This document shows, piece after piece, positions 1-12,349 of a stretch of 64,000 nucleotides of DNA. The notes beneath the pieces are model-generated. The model did not search any database and was not told where the DNA came from. It saw nothing but the letters and a program-made list of their open reading frames with translations. The DNA comes from Ditylenchus dipsaci (taxonomy: Eukaryota; Nematoda; Chromadorea; Rhabditida; Anguinidae). Both the position numbers and the translations under genes were made by a program. The stretch spans positions 620,001 to 684,000 of the forward strand of contig SADC01000021.1 in assembly GCA_004194705.1 (NCBI GenBank). Reading direction: 5' to 3'. Numbering within the stretch: position 1 is the stretch's first letter; each line of letters opens with the position of its first letter.

Positions 1-367
1 CCTAGGACGATTTGTAAAAAGTGAAACCTGGTTTTAACTTATAAACACCTTCGAAGAGAACATGTCACGCATGTTACGAATGCATGTTTTGAAACTTAAG
101 AGAAAGTAATATGGCTGAACAAGGACACTATAACTTGAAGGACACTATTTTGATTTACCAAAAGAATTCGTAAATGCAATGAACAGTCTTCAAATGTATA
201 CCGGTGACGATTTTGAGGGTTCCGTATAATGTATTTTGATTGTTGTGATTGCTATGATATTTGAATAAAAGTGCTTATTGAAACAAGGTAAAAAAAACCC
301 TCCAACGGGTGTAACCGAAGATTCAACATTAATTGTACCCACAGATGACCCGCACCCCATAGATAAC

Positions 368-1376
368 CAGTGTTTGCACTCACTCTGATTTTTAGGCAGT
401 GAGTGAGAGTGAGAATAAAATATTTTAGGGCAGTGAGAATGAGAGTGAGAGTGAGGATGGAAAAAAGAGAGTGAGTGAGCTCACTGAGATTCTCACTGTG
501 AGTGAGAATGAACAAAAACCAAAAAAAATTTAATATTTTATTCAATAAAGACCTCAGCATTTTTATTTATAAGTAGTAAACACAGGAATTCCATAATGCC
601 GCTAAAAAGCGACACTTTTTTACTGAAAAGGGGGAATTTTAAATAAATGAACTTTTTTATAGCATTTTTTAAAGGAAAAGAGCCTTACTTGGGTTGGGTT
701 GCCATCCTCCTGCCTACTTTTCAACAGCGCATTTTTTTGTCACAACAGAATCACCGTATTCTTTCCGCTGATAGCAGCTCATGCTTTAATAGTATAACCC
801 TAGCCTAACTTCGAGTGGTCTGAATTTTAGTTCTAAACTTAGACTTCTGTTCTAAAAACATCGTTTAGAAGCAGTTTGGAGGATGGCGACCTGTAGGGCT
901 GTCTTGCTTTAAAAAGTCAAGGTAAATCATCGAGCAAGTGTTATTATTTTATTTTTTTATTTTTTTTTCATTTAGGTGTACGCATTGCCTTTATTTAAAT
1001 AAAACTGTGTTGATATTGACCTTAAACAGAAAGGCGCAATTCTCACTCTATTCTCACTGCGAATGAAAAAATAAGCAAGTGATAGTGATAGTGAGAGCGG
1101 AAATTTATAAGTGAGTGAGAATAAAAATCCAAAATTGAGTGTGAGAGTGAGTGAGCTCATTATCACTCTCACTCACTGATATTATCACTTTGAGTGAGCT
1201 CCAGGGCTGTTCAAATTTGATTTAGATCTTCCTCTTTCTCATCCCTCTTCCACCCAAAATTTTCGTCTCTTCCATCTTCTTCATCCTTCTTCCGGTCGGA
1301 AGAGGAAGGAATTTCTTCCCCTCCGGAAGAATCTTCCGGATGAGTGAACATTCCTGGTGAGCTCACGCAAACACTG
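368..1376. mobile_element. Non-autonomous hAT element with GTGAGA satellite arms
   Basis: The ends read CAGTGTTTGC on both sides in inverted orientation, and the element is flanked by a perfect 8-bp duplication TAGATAAC (360-367 and 1377-1384). Terminus and TSD length are those of hAT transposons. Inside both ends lie degenerate arrays of GTGAGA/GTGAGT (about 390-510 and 1040-1200). No transposase is visible. A second, interrupted copy lies at 57205-58825 and a diverged one near 45416-45895. Confidence 0.85.
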
Positions 1377-1929
1377 TAGATAACCCGCGGGTTATTCGCG
1401 GGAATTTAGGGTACATGGTGAAAAAACCATATGGAATGTTGGATAATCTTGTGAGGATTAATTTGATTACTATTTTGTCTCGTGTGGAATTCTATGTGAC
1501 TGCATAAAATTCCCTCATTCATCAGTTATTGTTTGGTCGTGTAATTATCGTGTCGTGCTATAAAGAGTTCTCTGTTATTGCTTTGTGCTATTGCTTTATC
1601 GAGATCCATACAAGCGCGTGTTACATCCACATAGGTCCAACATTATATTCCATTCATTCCCATTGCAACAGGGACCTAGGAAACTTTAAAGTAGCTCAAA
1701 AATGCATTTCGAGTTTTTTTCGAGTTTCTTTACTTGAAAATTTCTAAAAAACGTTTTAGGTGCACGGCCACCTATTTTGATCACAAAAATATTTGACAAC
1801 TGTTTGACTTTTTGCCTTGGGGAACAAGGTGACTCAACCTAGAAAGGTAAGTGGATTCCAATATAAGACCGAAAATACAAAAATTAGACATAAATTAATA
1901 AAGTAGGCTGACTTGTGAATGGAGTATGC

Positions 1930-2470
1930 GATTTTGGTCAAAAATATTAGCCCTATATCTCAATGGGGGGGGCTGGTTTCTGGGTTAATCATTTTTTTGT
2001 AGCAAAAATACTCTTTTTTGTGGCAAATTTTCATTTTGCTTGGTTTCACTAAATTTTCTTGTCTTTTTTTTAAAGTGATGACACCATCATGTAGCCCTAC
2101 GACTCTAGTTTCTACTGAGGTATTGTTTATCACAACGTTTTCGAAAAATTTGGTACGAAAAATTAAAAGTATGAAGCAATTTATTTTTTTATTGCTACAA
2201 AAAAAATGATCAACTTTTTTTTGCCTTGGTCCCCCTGTTGTTTTTTTTGTGATTTTTTATGCTTTGGGCTTAGGCAAGGGTTGGCCAGCGTATATTAGGA
2301 CGGACTCAACCGTCTTTTAGACTCATGTTTGAGTTCTTCCTAACACACGATGGCCTACTTTTGCCTGAGCCTTAGCCTAAAAACTCACGGCAAAACAACA
2401 AACAGGAGGACCAAGGTAAAGCCTCCTCTTCCATTGAGGGATAGGGCCAAAATATTGTTGGAAAAGTGAG
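1930..2470. repeat. Imperfect inverted-repeat element
   Basis: An arm around 1935-1965 (AGCCCTATATCTCAATGG) is matched in inverted orientation by about 2420-2460 (CCATTGAGGGATAGGGC). Ends and TSD could not be fixed. No coding sequence is recognised. The stretch from here to about 3110 holds AT-rich unique DNA in which I see nothing further. Confidence 0.4.
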
Positions 2471-3333
2471 CTACCGCATCCTAAACATATTTTATAAAAA
2501 ATTTAAGGGACGAGAAACACGAAAAATTAGTCAAACCCCATTTTCATTCCACTTCACATGTTTCTATCTTGGCCCACAAAATACAACTTTTCCAAAAAAA
2601 AGTTTCCGGGATTTTTCGGATTGAGGTATTTAGCGCAATAAAAATATCGTTAATATTATCGATCGAGCAGCCTAAAAATTTTCAATATTTTACAAAAAAA
2701 ATTGTCGCTCATACTAAACGAGTGTAAAAAAGGCTAAGAATACAAAAAATTACAATGAATATAAGAAAAAATTTCTTCTCAGAACATGGCCAAGCAAAGA
2801 AACAATTAAGGTCTTTCTGCCAACTTCAGATTGATTACCAATAGTTGTTGTTGTTAGTAGTAGTGGTCCGATTGCGAGAAAAAATTAGAAGTTTTAGCAG
2901 CAGCACCACCTTTTTCTAGAGCTAAACAACAAAGAAAGAGAATTGTGCTTTCTCTCTTTTTTTAAATACACTGATAAGAAGACACTATTTGCAACTAATA
3001 TTGAAGGGTTCCATAAACATGCATGTTTATAATATTTTACAACTCTTTTGCTACAGTCAAATCTCGATGTAATATACAGTCTGGTGACCTGTCCAACTGC
3101 ACATTAAATTATTACCGTATATCTTCTAACAAGGACCCACCTTCTAATAAGGCCCCACCTCCAAAGAGGGATTGAAAAATAAGGCCCCATATTTTATTAA
3201 GTCCCCACCTTTTATTGAGGCCTCACCTTCTATTAAGGCCCCACATTCTAATAAGGCCCAACATTCTTACAATTAATCACATCCAAAGTATACCTATAAC
3301 ATAATTTATTGTACAGAGACAGACACAATTAAA

Positions 3334-3537
3334 TCATCGAACAAAAAAATCATCTTCATTAAAATCTCCTGATTCCACTAAATTCACGATCAGTTTGCCT
3401 TTGAACTCATCTTTAATCTTCGGCACAGGTCTTTTCCGGTTCACGAGCACATACGGCAAGAACTTTGTTCCATCACTTCGAGCAGCTAGGCAGACTGTCA
3501 CCCTCACGTTTTCATGGTCCGTTGTTACGACAGTCAC
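3334..3537 (-). pseudogene. pogo/Tigger transposase, DDE_1 domain fragment
   Basis: The minus-strand frame reads ENVRVTVCLAARSDGTKFLP followed by a YVLVNRKRPVPKI-like stretch, the start of the DDE_1 catalytic domain of pogo/Tigger and CENP-B-type transposases (strand with T-A-DGTK-LPP). Only this part of the domain is present; the rest, including the catalytic acidic residues, is missing, so the copy is inactive. It follows the DNA-binding exon at 3601-3960 on the same strand. Confidence 0.65.
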
Positions 3538-3589
3538 CTGGAACCAAAAATAAGATCTGAATCGAAAAGAGTAAAAAGTAAAAACCTTA

Positions 3590-3960
3590 CACTTTTTGCT
3601 TCAGCTCTTCCTCTTGCTTGATCCAGTTTCTGACGCAGTTCCTGTCAACGTTAAATTTCTGAGCTGCTGTCTTGATATTGAATTCCCCTCTTGATTTAAC
3701 TGACTTTTTTCACGAGCCCGTTTGATAGCCTTCAACTTTATCGCAGCGTCGAAGTGGTGTAGCTTCCTTCTCTTCTTTCGCAATCCCTTGTCCTGATGTA
3801 GCTGGAGCTCATCTTCATAGTTCGAAATTAGCCGTTGGTTTGCTTCTGCTGGGAATTTTTTTCTACAACCGCTGAAAGATCACGATCATATTGCATCAGA
3901 GCCGGAACTGAGAGAAAACTTCTGCTGCTGCGCGCAAACTGTTAACCCACCAATCGCTCA
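3590..3960 (-). pseudogene. pogo/Tigger transposase, N-terminal helix-turn-helix part
   Basis: One frame gives KLHHFDAAIKLKAIKRARE and, after a one-base shift in a G run near 3690, a second frame gives EFNIKTAAQKFNVDRNCV then RNWIKQEEELKQK. Together these match the N-terminal HTH of pogo/Tigger transposases (F-D-A-A-K-L-K ... V-x-x-W-x-K-Q-E). The break fits loss of one G from a run of five. Confidence 0.6.
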
Positions 3961-4595
3961 TTTTCACCGAAAACAGAAAATATTGAAAGAGAGAAATATC
4001 AAGTTACTTCACTGGTGGCCAAGAAAATCGAAATTCTATTTTATTTTTATGCTTTTCAAGACTTTTACTTTTTCAAATTATATTTGTCATTAAAAAAAGA
4101 GATTATTGTTGTCATTTTTATATTGAAAAATAAGGCACCGCCTTCCAATAAGGCCCACCTCCAAAGAGGGGTTGAAAAATAAGGCCCATGGGTCCTTATT
4201 AAAAGATATACGGTATATACGTGAGCAGTCAAACTGAACCAAAACGGTTATGTACACTAAATAGAGATGTACACTAAATCTGTTGTACATCAAATGGAAA
4301 CTTGACTGAATTGCGAATTCGATATAAAAAAAGAAGCATGGAGAAATCTACAGTCAACCCTTGATTCAATATACAGTCACCTCCTTTACAACGTCACCTT
4401 CCATTTGAGATTGCCAACCTATTGCTGCAGTAATTTAAGTTTATTGGAGCTCGCTGGATGTTGCTTGCTTTTCCAACTTCTTGATGTTTCTATAGTATAC
4501 AGTCTTTATAGAAATTCTAGTTTCTTCTATTATCTTCTTGGCTGAATGGAGTTATAGACATTTCAAAACTGACAAAAACCTTGATTTAAAATATT

Positions 4596-5250
4596 GGTAC
4601 TTGTTCACTTGGACGGGGGGGGGGAGGGGGTATCGCATTTTGTAAAATTTTGAAAATCTTTCAAAATTTGACATGACTACTAAGTAATTTTTATAAGCTT
4701 TAAACTAGAGTAGTTCACGGTCGGTTAACCGACCCGGTCGGTTAACCGACCGACCGGGTATTTGGCCAAAAAAACCGACCGAAAAACCGGGTACAAAAAA
4801 ACCGGGAAAACCGAAAACCGGGTACAGCAAAATTTCGGTTAATTTACGACAAAAAAAACCGAAAACCGGGTACAAGCCGGTTAACCGACCGAAAAAAAAC
4901 TGAAAAACCGTAACCGAAAACCGGGTAGCCAAAATCCCGGTTAACCGAAAACCGGGTAAGGCCCAATTAACCGACCGTGAACTACTCTACTTTAAACGAT
5001 AAAAAAAGTGTTTTCTTAGCCCCTTTCTCCAAGCCCCCTGCGCCCCCTTGAGAGTTAGAGATGCGCGCACTCACTTGCCTTAGACATGATTCTGAGCAAG
5101 ACTCTTGGTTATAAAAGTGCATATAGAAATGCATATTCTTACCTTATCTCGTTTGACGTCAAATTTTTTCGAAAATTTTTTATTTTTAAATAGCAAACTG
5201 TCAGAAAGGTTTCTTGTATCCTATTTATCAGAAAAAAGTAGCTAAGGACC
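4596..5250. mobile_element. G-tract MITE of the ACTTGTTCACTT type, partial
   Basis: The left end starts GGTACTTGTTCACTTGG and is followed by a long G run. It continues into TAAGTAATTTTTATAAGC and the shared hairpin core (ATGCGCGCACTCAC.. at 5065). The right end is not recognisable. It is interrupted by the hAT element 4706-4989. Confidence 0.5.
4706..4989. mobile_element. Short hAT MITE built of ACCGGGTA/ACCGACCG repeats
   Basis: The inverted ends read TAGAGTAGTTCACGGTCGG and the TSD is a perfect 8 bp, CTTTAAAC (4698-4705, 4990-4997). Removing it restores the CTTTAAACGATAAAA of the host MITE. The interior is almost entirely variations of AACCGGGTA and ACCGACCG, so it is a satellite with hAT ends and no coding capacity. 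Confidence 0.88.
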
Positions 5251-5291
5251 TGTTTTTAGGTAACTTTTCAAAAATTTGGGGTGGGGGAGAT

Positions 5292-6045
5292 CAGTGTAAC
5301 GACTTTTCCAATTTCTCGTACTCGTACTTCGTACCGCCTAATATAAGACCTTGTACCTCATACTCGTTCTAGTATAATGGTAAAAAAATTCTTCGTCTTT
5401 TTAATTTTCGTCGTTCTTGGCCCGTACTTGGTCAAAAAGATCAGAACATTTTTTATTTTAAAAATGGATTCACAATTTTAATAAATATTTTGACGAAAGA
5501 AATGTTTCCTGACTAACTAATCTTTTGCACGAATTATTTCTGTCCTTAACTGTGTACAGATTGTCCGGACTTTTTTTAAATGTGTTGAATATTTTCTATT
5601 CATGCTGTCTGCTTAATTGCTACTTTGGAGTTAAGTCATGCAAAGAATTGTATTTCAAGTTTGTGCCCTTTTTGGAATTTCGATGACGGCTGACAAAGCT
5701 GACATAGCAATATATGTTCGAAACTTAAAATGGTTAACAACTATTTTTTGTCGAATGGGCTGACAATTCTAACCTTGAAAGATAACAGACGGTGAAATAA
5801 ATTTGTTATTCAAATATCATCAAATTTAAAAACGAATTTTCATAATTAAAAGTTAACTTAAAGCTAAAAATTTTACTAATAATAACTTGTTCAAGCTAAA
5901 AAAGTGTTCGTACTCATGCTCGTACTCTTCCTTGTACTCGTACTTGCTTTTTTAAACTCCTCGTACTCGCACCTGCTTTTTCTAACTCTTCGTCTTCGTA
6001 CTCGTACGAGTACGATACGAGTACGGAGTACGAGTTCGTTACACT
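5292..6045. mobile_element. Non-autonomous hAT-like element with CGTACT satellite arms
   Basis: The ends are CAGTGTAACGA on the left and TCGTTACACT on the right, with an 8-bp TSD GGGGAGAT (5284-5291, 6046-6053). Arrays of CGTACTCGTACTT lie inside the left end (5320-5400) and, inverted and mixed, inside the right end (5905-6035). The AT-rich middle has no gene. Confidence 0.75.
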
Positions 6046-6053
6046 GGGGAGAT

Positions 6054-7766
6054 AAACGGGATAAATACCCTATTCCGTTGTGGCCGTGTCGGCTTGTCGG
6101 CTTGTTGGTTCAGCTTAGTTTCATTTTGAAACATTTTTCTGTGTCAGAACTACAAAATTTAAAAAAGCTGCCAGTTGGGATTTCACCCAAATTCTGCTCA
6201 AAACAACAAACATTTGTTTTTTATAGTTGAGTGCAAATATCAAAGTAAAGTAAAAAAGGCTGTAGCAGTATCGAGCAAGAGTCTTAAAAAATGGAAACAT
6301 TTTTTTATGTAACACAAACCTCAAAAATTCTGATAGCAAATTCATGTTCAGCATGCTCCATTTGCTAAAAAACTGCTCTTAGGATTCCAAATCAATGTCA
6401 TATTTGAAACATATGATTTTCGAATGTTTTTGTCTTGATAGGAATGTGAAATTTTAGAGTAACTTATAAAAATTTATGTTGAAAATCCCCACGGAGCCTC
6501 CAAAAGCCCCACTGGTGGGACTTCGAAATTTGGCGAAAATGGAAAGCCCTAGCTCAGAGCTTCAAGCCTCACCAGTGGAGCTATTTGATATGGCGAAATT
6601 AAACTTTTTTCAAAAAGTCCCACCGAGGCTTAATAAGCTACACACTGCAAACCCTGCATGCAGGCATTCAATGTTCTTGTTCGACGTTGCGGTCTTAGAC
6701 CTCAATGCATCTTGGGAGGCAGTTGCTGCACCAGTCGATTACTAGGTCAAATCGAACTATAAAGAAATTAGAGCATAAATTATGTGTTTTTTTACATTTT
6801 TGGTTTATACCACTTTGAACAAAATGGAAGCTTAGTTCCAGTCGAGTGTTAAAAATTTTCTTGGCGACCTACAAAACAGACACTGTATCCGATCTCCGAG
6901 AATTTCTCAGAGACCCCTTCAGGGGTTTGGAGTTGAGATGCGCGCACAAATTTACCTTACAAATTTAACCTGTGTTAGACATGATTCCGAGCAAGACTCA
7001 TGATAGAAAATGCACAAAGAGGCTTTTTTTGCGCAGCTCCAGTGACCAAGACGAGGTGAAATACCGAAAAATGAACAAAAACCACAGGGGACCAAGGGAC
7101 CAACAAAAAAATCGAAAAATGTGCTTCCACACTTTTTATGCTATTTATATCGTTTTTAGTGCCCAAAACATGCTTAGACCTCGAAAAACGATTTTCTCAA
7201 GAGTTTAAAAACAATTCCAAATTTTAATTTCAACTAATTTCTGCAAATTTACCTCGTTTTCAAAGTCCACCCACACCTACTACCATGAATATGTGTTTTG
7301 GATTTAAATTTCTGAGCAAACATAACAAGAAACACTTTAGAATGCTCTACCTTTTATCTTTTAATTCATTTTAAAAGCCTTAAAAACTTGTTCCGCGTTT
7401 GTTCCTACTCCTGTTGAAATAGAAATTAAATACTCTTTTAATGTTTTATTTCTCTAAAAAGCACATCTCAAAATAAATATTTTAAACTGCATTAAATGAG
7501 TAAAGAGTCAATAAAATGTGGTTCCAATTTTTTAATTTTTGTCCATATGTTGTGTGGAACAGTAGTAGTAGCCGCTTTAACAACGATAACGAGTCCAAAA
7601 GCAATAAACTTGCAGGAAAATAAATAATAGGTTTTGTGCTACATATGAAAAGTATGTTCGATCCATTAAAGTTTATTAAAATAGTGGTGGAAGTGGATTA
7701 GAGAAACCCTTGAAAATATGGCATTTATGCTTTTTCACACAGGCTTCTCCATATATTAGTGTCATA
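6054..7766. other. Stretch without recognised genes
   Basis: It contains a partial copy of the shared hairpin core around 6930-7010 (GAGATGCGCGCACAAA, then TTAGACATGATTCCGAGC). The open frames here show no protein-family motif. A short inverted pair of AGCCCCACTGG-like segments is present near 6500-6580. I see nothing else. Confidence 0.5.
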
Positions 7767-8221
7767 CAGGGTGAGGCAAAAATTTTAGAATTTTTTCGGC
7801 CATGAATTTTTTTGCATGCCGTTTTTTTGAACATCTGTTTTGTAAAGCTGATATTGTATTTTCAGTATATAATGTCAGAAATCGAAAATTTTAGATTTTA
7901 TTGTGGTTTTGGCTAAGTTTAACCTTAATCCACTGGGGAGACTAGAGTAAACCTTTGAATTTTCGAAAGAACTTAAACCTCAGCCTCAGCACTCACTTTA
8001 CCTTGCTCAAAATTTTGGATGAAAAATTGACTTTTTGCACTAGGAATCAAATCTCAAATGAGTCCTGGGGATTAGTTCAGCTTAGCCAATTTTAGATTTT
8101 TGACATGATATACCAAAAAAACTGTGATTGAGAGCCAAATTAAGAAGAGATGAAGAAGATTTTTGAAAAGATCTACAAAAAAATAATTGCCAAAAAGTTA
8201 CAAAATTATTGAATCACCCTG
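7767..8221. mobile_element. Tc1-like MITE
   Basis: The left end is CAGGGTGAGGCAAAAATTT after TA; the right end reads AATTATTGAATCACCCTG. CAGGGTG-type termini with TA targets are typical of Tc1/mariner MITEs. The right-hand TA appears as TG. No coding capacity. Confidence 0.6.
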
Positions 8222-8227
8222 TGTATA

Positions 8228-8438
8228 CAAGGTGGCCCGAAAAATCAGAAAAATCGTTGTAAATTTTAAGTGGGTATAGACCTATCGATTTTCTCAGCAA
8301 AATCGATGACAACAATTAAGCTACTTGCAAGCTCTTTGCTAAGCAACACAAAATACATCAAAAAATTGGAATAAATTGCCGATTAAAAATTAAAATTAAA
8401 AAAATTTCAAAATTTCCAATTTTTTTCGGGTCACCCTG
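8228..8438. mobile_element. Tc1-like MITE, adjacent to the previous one
   Basis: The inverted ends are CAAGGTGGCCCGAAAAA and, read from the right, CAGGGTGACCCGAAAAA, both flanked by TA. It is 211 bp and non-coding, only six bases from the end of the element at 7767-8221. A short TA microsatellite follows it. Confidence 0.7.
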
Positions 8439-8944
8439 TATATATATATATATATTGTTTGAGCTTAGGCTTAGGCGATTGCGTAGATATGTGCGAGATA
8501 AAATTGGTATATTGGGATTGTTTTTTTAAGCTGTAGCAAGTATGTCAATAAAAAATATTTTTATATAAATTTTCGTGTTTTGCAGAATAAGTTAAAGTAC
8601 GATATTTGAGAGATTTCAGCATGCTTTAAATTTCAAAATTTTTATCACAGATTCAAACAACCTATTTCTCTGACTATTACTTATTGGCCGAACCAAATTA
8701 CTGAATTGCAGCACCAATTCTCACCTAACTTTATTAAAACCAAAACATAAATCTTGTTAAATTTTGTATACCAATATGTAGCTCTGGATCCCAACTTTCA
8801 ACTATAAAAGTTGAGGGATTTACAGGTTTGCACAAAGTTTTTAATTGAATTTTCTCCATTCAAATCCGTAAATTATCGACTTTTTTAGACTGTTGAGGGA
8901 AGTCAGATAAATAAATAGAAATATGAGACCCAGGTTACATGTTA

Positions 8945-9470
8945 CAGTCAACCTTTTCTATAAGCTACACTCTACTTAAGCTAAACCTCTCCATAAGCTA
9001 CAGTTGGGGCGTCTCAACCAATAAACTGACACTTTGTTTAAGTAAAGTAAAAATAAACAGTATTGCATTCAAGCTTTTTGTGTCTTAAAACACTTGTAAA
9101 TGCAAACCAGAGCATTCTTATGCAAAAATAATTTTTCATGACACTTTGTGCCTTATGTTTGACGTAAAGTCTGAACGTTCATCGTACCTGTGCCAAATTT
9201 TTTGAAGGAGAAGTTGCAAATCTGACATTTATAACCTACGTCTACTTTTCAATTTTACGTAGAATGGGCTAATAACAAAAAATCTGCATTAAAATTGAAA
9301 AGTTGGTGGTGAATAAATGAATAAATTTAAATAAATTCTATACAAGCTACAGCTGATAGGGTTGAGGTAAGTTTAGATTCTGTATAAGCTACATTCTACT
9401 TGAAATAACCTCTTGATAAGCTACAGCTTTTATCGGTCCCGAGGCTGTAGCTTATAGATAGGGTTGACTG
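8945..9470. mobile_element. Mariner-type MITE with CAGTCAACC ends
   Basis: The ends read CAGTCAACCTTTTCTATAAG and, from the right, CAGTCAACCCTATCTATAAG, both flanked by TA. AAGCTACA repeats lie inside both ends. It belongs to the same end type (CAGTCRACC) as the elements at 47285 and 51882. Confidence 0.75.
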
Positions 9471-9477
9471 TAGTACA

Positions 9478-11000
9478 AAAATCGAAGATGATTCTGTCAA
9501 AGGATCATGTTCTTTAGAGGGGCAAATTGACCTTTTTTGTTTTTTTAATTTTTTTGTTAATCTTTCATAATTTTTTGCTCTTTTTTTCAATTTATTGTTG
9601 TTTTGGGACATTCATATGTCAATCTAGACATTACGGTTTGGGAACTTATTGGGTTGGGGCGGGGGGGGGGCGGGTTTTTCACTTATTTAAAAATAGTGTT
9701 AAAACGACTCCTAAGTAATTTTTATATGCTTAAAACAATAAAAAAAAGTTATTTTCTAACATTTTTCCACACAAAAAATGGTATTTTTGAAAAAAAATTT
9801 TTGACCTTCTGCCTTGGGGCACCAAGGCAAATTACCTTGTATTAAGGTATTCTACCCCGTTTTGGTCACTGGAGCTGGGCAAAAAGAGTCTCTAAATGCC
9901 TTTTTGTTCAAGAGTCTTGCTCGGAATTATGTCTAAGTTAAGTGAGTGCGCGCATCTCTAACCAACCAAGCCCCCTGCGCCCCCGAAGTGGGCGCAGGGG
10001 GCTTGGTTGCTTGGGGTTGAGTTGCTTGGGGTTGAGATGCGCACACCCACATACCTTAGACGCAAATCACTCGAAAGGGACTCTGGATGCATAAATATGT
10101 ATGCATACCAGAGTTTCTTTATGCGGTAGGCCCCAGTCAACAAAACTATGTTCAATTTCCATCTTTTTGTGGTATCCAGGTACCCTTTCAGGTTGGATTG
10201 CCCTGGGGAACCATGGCAAAAAGTCGGATTTTATTCAAAAATTTTTTTTTTCTAAAAATCCATTTTTGTGTGGAAAAATGTCAGAAAATAACTTTCTTTA
10301 TCGTTTTAAGCATATAAAAATTACTTAGGAGTCATTAAAACACTATTTTTAAATAAGTGAAACCCCCCCCCCCCAACCCAATAAAGGCCACGGTTTGCAT
10401 TTTCATGAGATTTCAAAGTAAAGAAAGGTGCAACTGAAATGCAATATCAAACATCTTAATTTCAAGAAACTTTTATATTACGGTTCTTATCTAGACTTTT
10501 TATCCTTTTTTTATTTTTTTTCGCACTAGCTTTTAGCCCTGTACTTCAGCTTTTTAACAAGCTATCAAACTATGCTAAGTCTTTTTCGAAAAGTAAAAAC
10601 TCCTCAGTTGGGGAAAAAACTTACATCTAACTACCTCAAAACCCCAAAATCTTCTATTATTTTCAGACTTATGAGTTTTTTCATTTTCGAAAAAAACTCA
10701 GCATAGTTTGATAACTTGTTAAAAAGTTGAGATATAGGGCTAGAAGCTACTGCAAAAAATTTAAAAAAAAAGTACAAAAAGTCCAGATAAAACATTTTGT
10801 TGTGAAATTCAGACTTTTGATAATGCACTTCAGTTGCAAACCAAAAATGTCTAGTTTAGCATATAAATGTCCCAAGACATTAATAAATTGAAACAAACAG
10901 TAAAAAATATGAAAAAGTAACGAAAAAACATGAGAAATAACAAAAAACTGAATGGTCAATTTGCCCCTTTAAAGAACATAGTCCCTTTAAAATAAGGTAG
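9478..11000. mobile_element. Foldback element, host of a nested G-tract MITE
   Basis: The arms 9478-9632 and about 10840-10990 are inverted copies (for example AGGGGCAAATTGACC against GGTCAATTTGCCCCT). The element is interrupted by the insertion at 9641-10389. A second internal inverted pair lies at about 10510-10600 and 10680-10750. Non-coding. Confidence 0.6.
9641..10389. mobile_element. G-tract MITE carrying the hairpin core
   Basis: The ends start GGAACTTATTGGGTTGGGG and, from the right, GGCCTTTATTGGGTTGGGG, each running into 10-14 G. The TSD is a perfect 8 bp, ACGGTTTG (9633-9640, 10390-10397). Inside are the TAAGTAATTTTTATATGC subterminal segments and the shared GC-rich hairpin core (about 9895-10135). 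Confidence 0.85.
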
Positions 11001-11058
11001 AATATGCAATTTTGAAAATCATGTCCTGCATTTCAGTAATATGTTGCTGCCAAATTTA

Positions 11059-11309
11059 CCGTATTTCCTGTAATAAGGCGGCACCCTCTAATAAGGCGGC
11101 ACCCCCAACTTTGAGGGTCTATATCTCGAAGCAGAGTAAATATTTTGGTTATCTGTTTGATGCGTTTTCTTAACTCCCACGATCTCTACCGATTCTAATT
11201 TTTAAATTTTGGTTGAGCACCCGAAAATCTCGAGATTGAATTCAAATTTTTCGGATTTTCAGGGGTTTGAAAAATAAGGCGGCATGCCGCCTTATTACAG
11301 GAAATACGG
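11059..11309. mobile_element. pogo-family MITE
   Basis: The inverted ends CCGTATTTCCTGTAATAAGG are flanked by TA on both sides. AATAAGGCGGCACCC is repeated twice inside the left end and occurs once, inverted, at the right. It is a 251-bp relative of the pogo element at 3115-4213, without coding sequence. Confidence 0.85.
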
Positions 11310-12349
11310 TATGCACTGAATGACGTGTTTTACACGGTCACTTGCCTAATTTGCTCTAACCTGTTCAAAAAATTTGTATAAACCCTATCTGTTTTTTTAC
11401 AAATTTTAATAAACGAAATTCGCTCCCACTTTACTGCTCATATGGACCATTTACCTGAATGTTTATGAGTATTGCCACCAATTGCATTAAATGTTCTCCC
11501 ACCTAACCGCCCACATCAGGCAGGAGGATGCACCACCCTCAAGTTTAATCGTAAGGCAATCACCTCCAACAAGCTCTGTTCAAAAAACATTTGGCAAGGG
11601 AGCGAAACTAATTTATGATTGTGATTTATTTTTATTTGCTCTCCTCCTTCTTCTTTTAATATTTTATTGTGGGAGTATTGAAGAAAGAGTCAGTGTTCAA
11701 CCAAAGGCACCCACAACATCAATAAAAGCACGTTTTGGAACTGAATATTGGGAAGTGGTTGTTTAATTTTTTTTATTATTTTTTGTGAATTTAGTCGTTG
11801 TTTGTTGGAGTGGTTTTTTAGTTTAAGGAATGAAAAAGGACATTTAAAAGGGGTTCGAAACTTACAAGGGAGCCTATGTTCGTTTCTTCGTGATCTAGGG
11901 AAAACTTTTTTCCGGATCCATAAATAATTGAAATAATTAGTTGACCTAAATATCCAAATTTCCATGGGCTCGATTTTTCAAGGACACGACTCAGTTGAAA
12001 GTTGAGCATAAACAATATATATTCAACGACTATTCAGTTACAAATGCGTTTGGGTGGCCTAACGGGTAGTCGAGTAAGTGTCGGGAAGAGAAGCTCAAGC
12101 TCGACTCAGACTATGTTCCTTTTTTCATTGACACTTTTCTGTTGTTATTTATTAAAAATAAATCGACTCAGAATTTCTCGCTGAACACGATGGTAAAAAT
12201 GTTTTTTTAAAAAAGTTGGTATTTGTGGGTCATCTGCCCTTTTGAAGCATCTCAGTCCAGATTCCTGCTCATGCAACGTCAAAGAGGCAGATCTTGCCAC
12301 TTTTTTATTGATCAATTTGATTTTGAGTTAAAAAGATCACGGGCTTTCT

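Larger units (their letters stand above)
3115..4213 (-). mobile_element. pogo/Tigger-like (Tc1-mariner superfamily) transposon
   Basis: Inverted ends start CCGTATATCTTCTAA on the left and, read inward from the right, CCGTATATCTTTTAA, continuing into AATAAGGCCC-type subterminal repeats. A TA dinucleotide flanks both sides (3113-3114, 4214-4215), as in Tc1/mariner insertion. The element carries minus-strand transposase remnants. Its ends define the family to which the short elements at 11059, 15149 and 38201 belong, so this 1.1-kb copy is the nearest thing here to the source element. Confidence 0.8.

Noticed and set aside
3040..3100. CRISPR or bacterial features anywhere in the window
   Set aside because: Tandem arrays are contiguous or irregular, without unique spacers of constant length; genes are spliced and eukaryotic.
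5904..6230. Open frame rich in Leu/Val at the right end of the CGTACT element
   Set aside because: The first half is the CGTACT satellite; there is no family motif.
11491..11766. Open frame with PPSSLIVRQSPPTSSVQK
   Set aside because: No homology recognised, no splice context, and the opposite strand is also open. Left out of the gene list.
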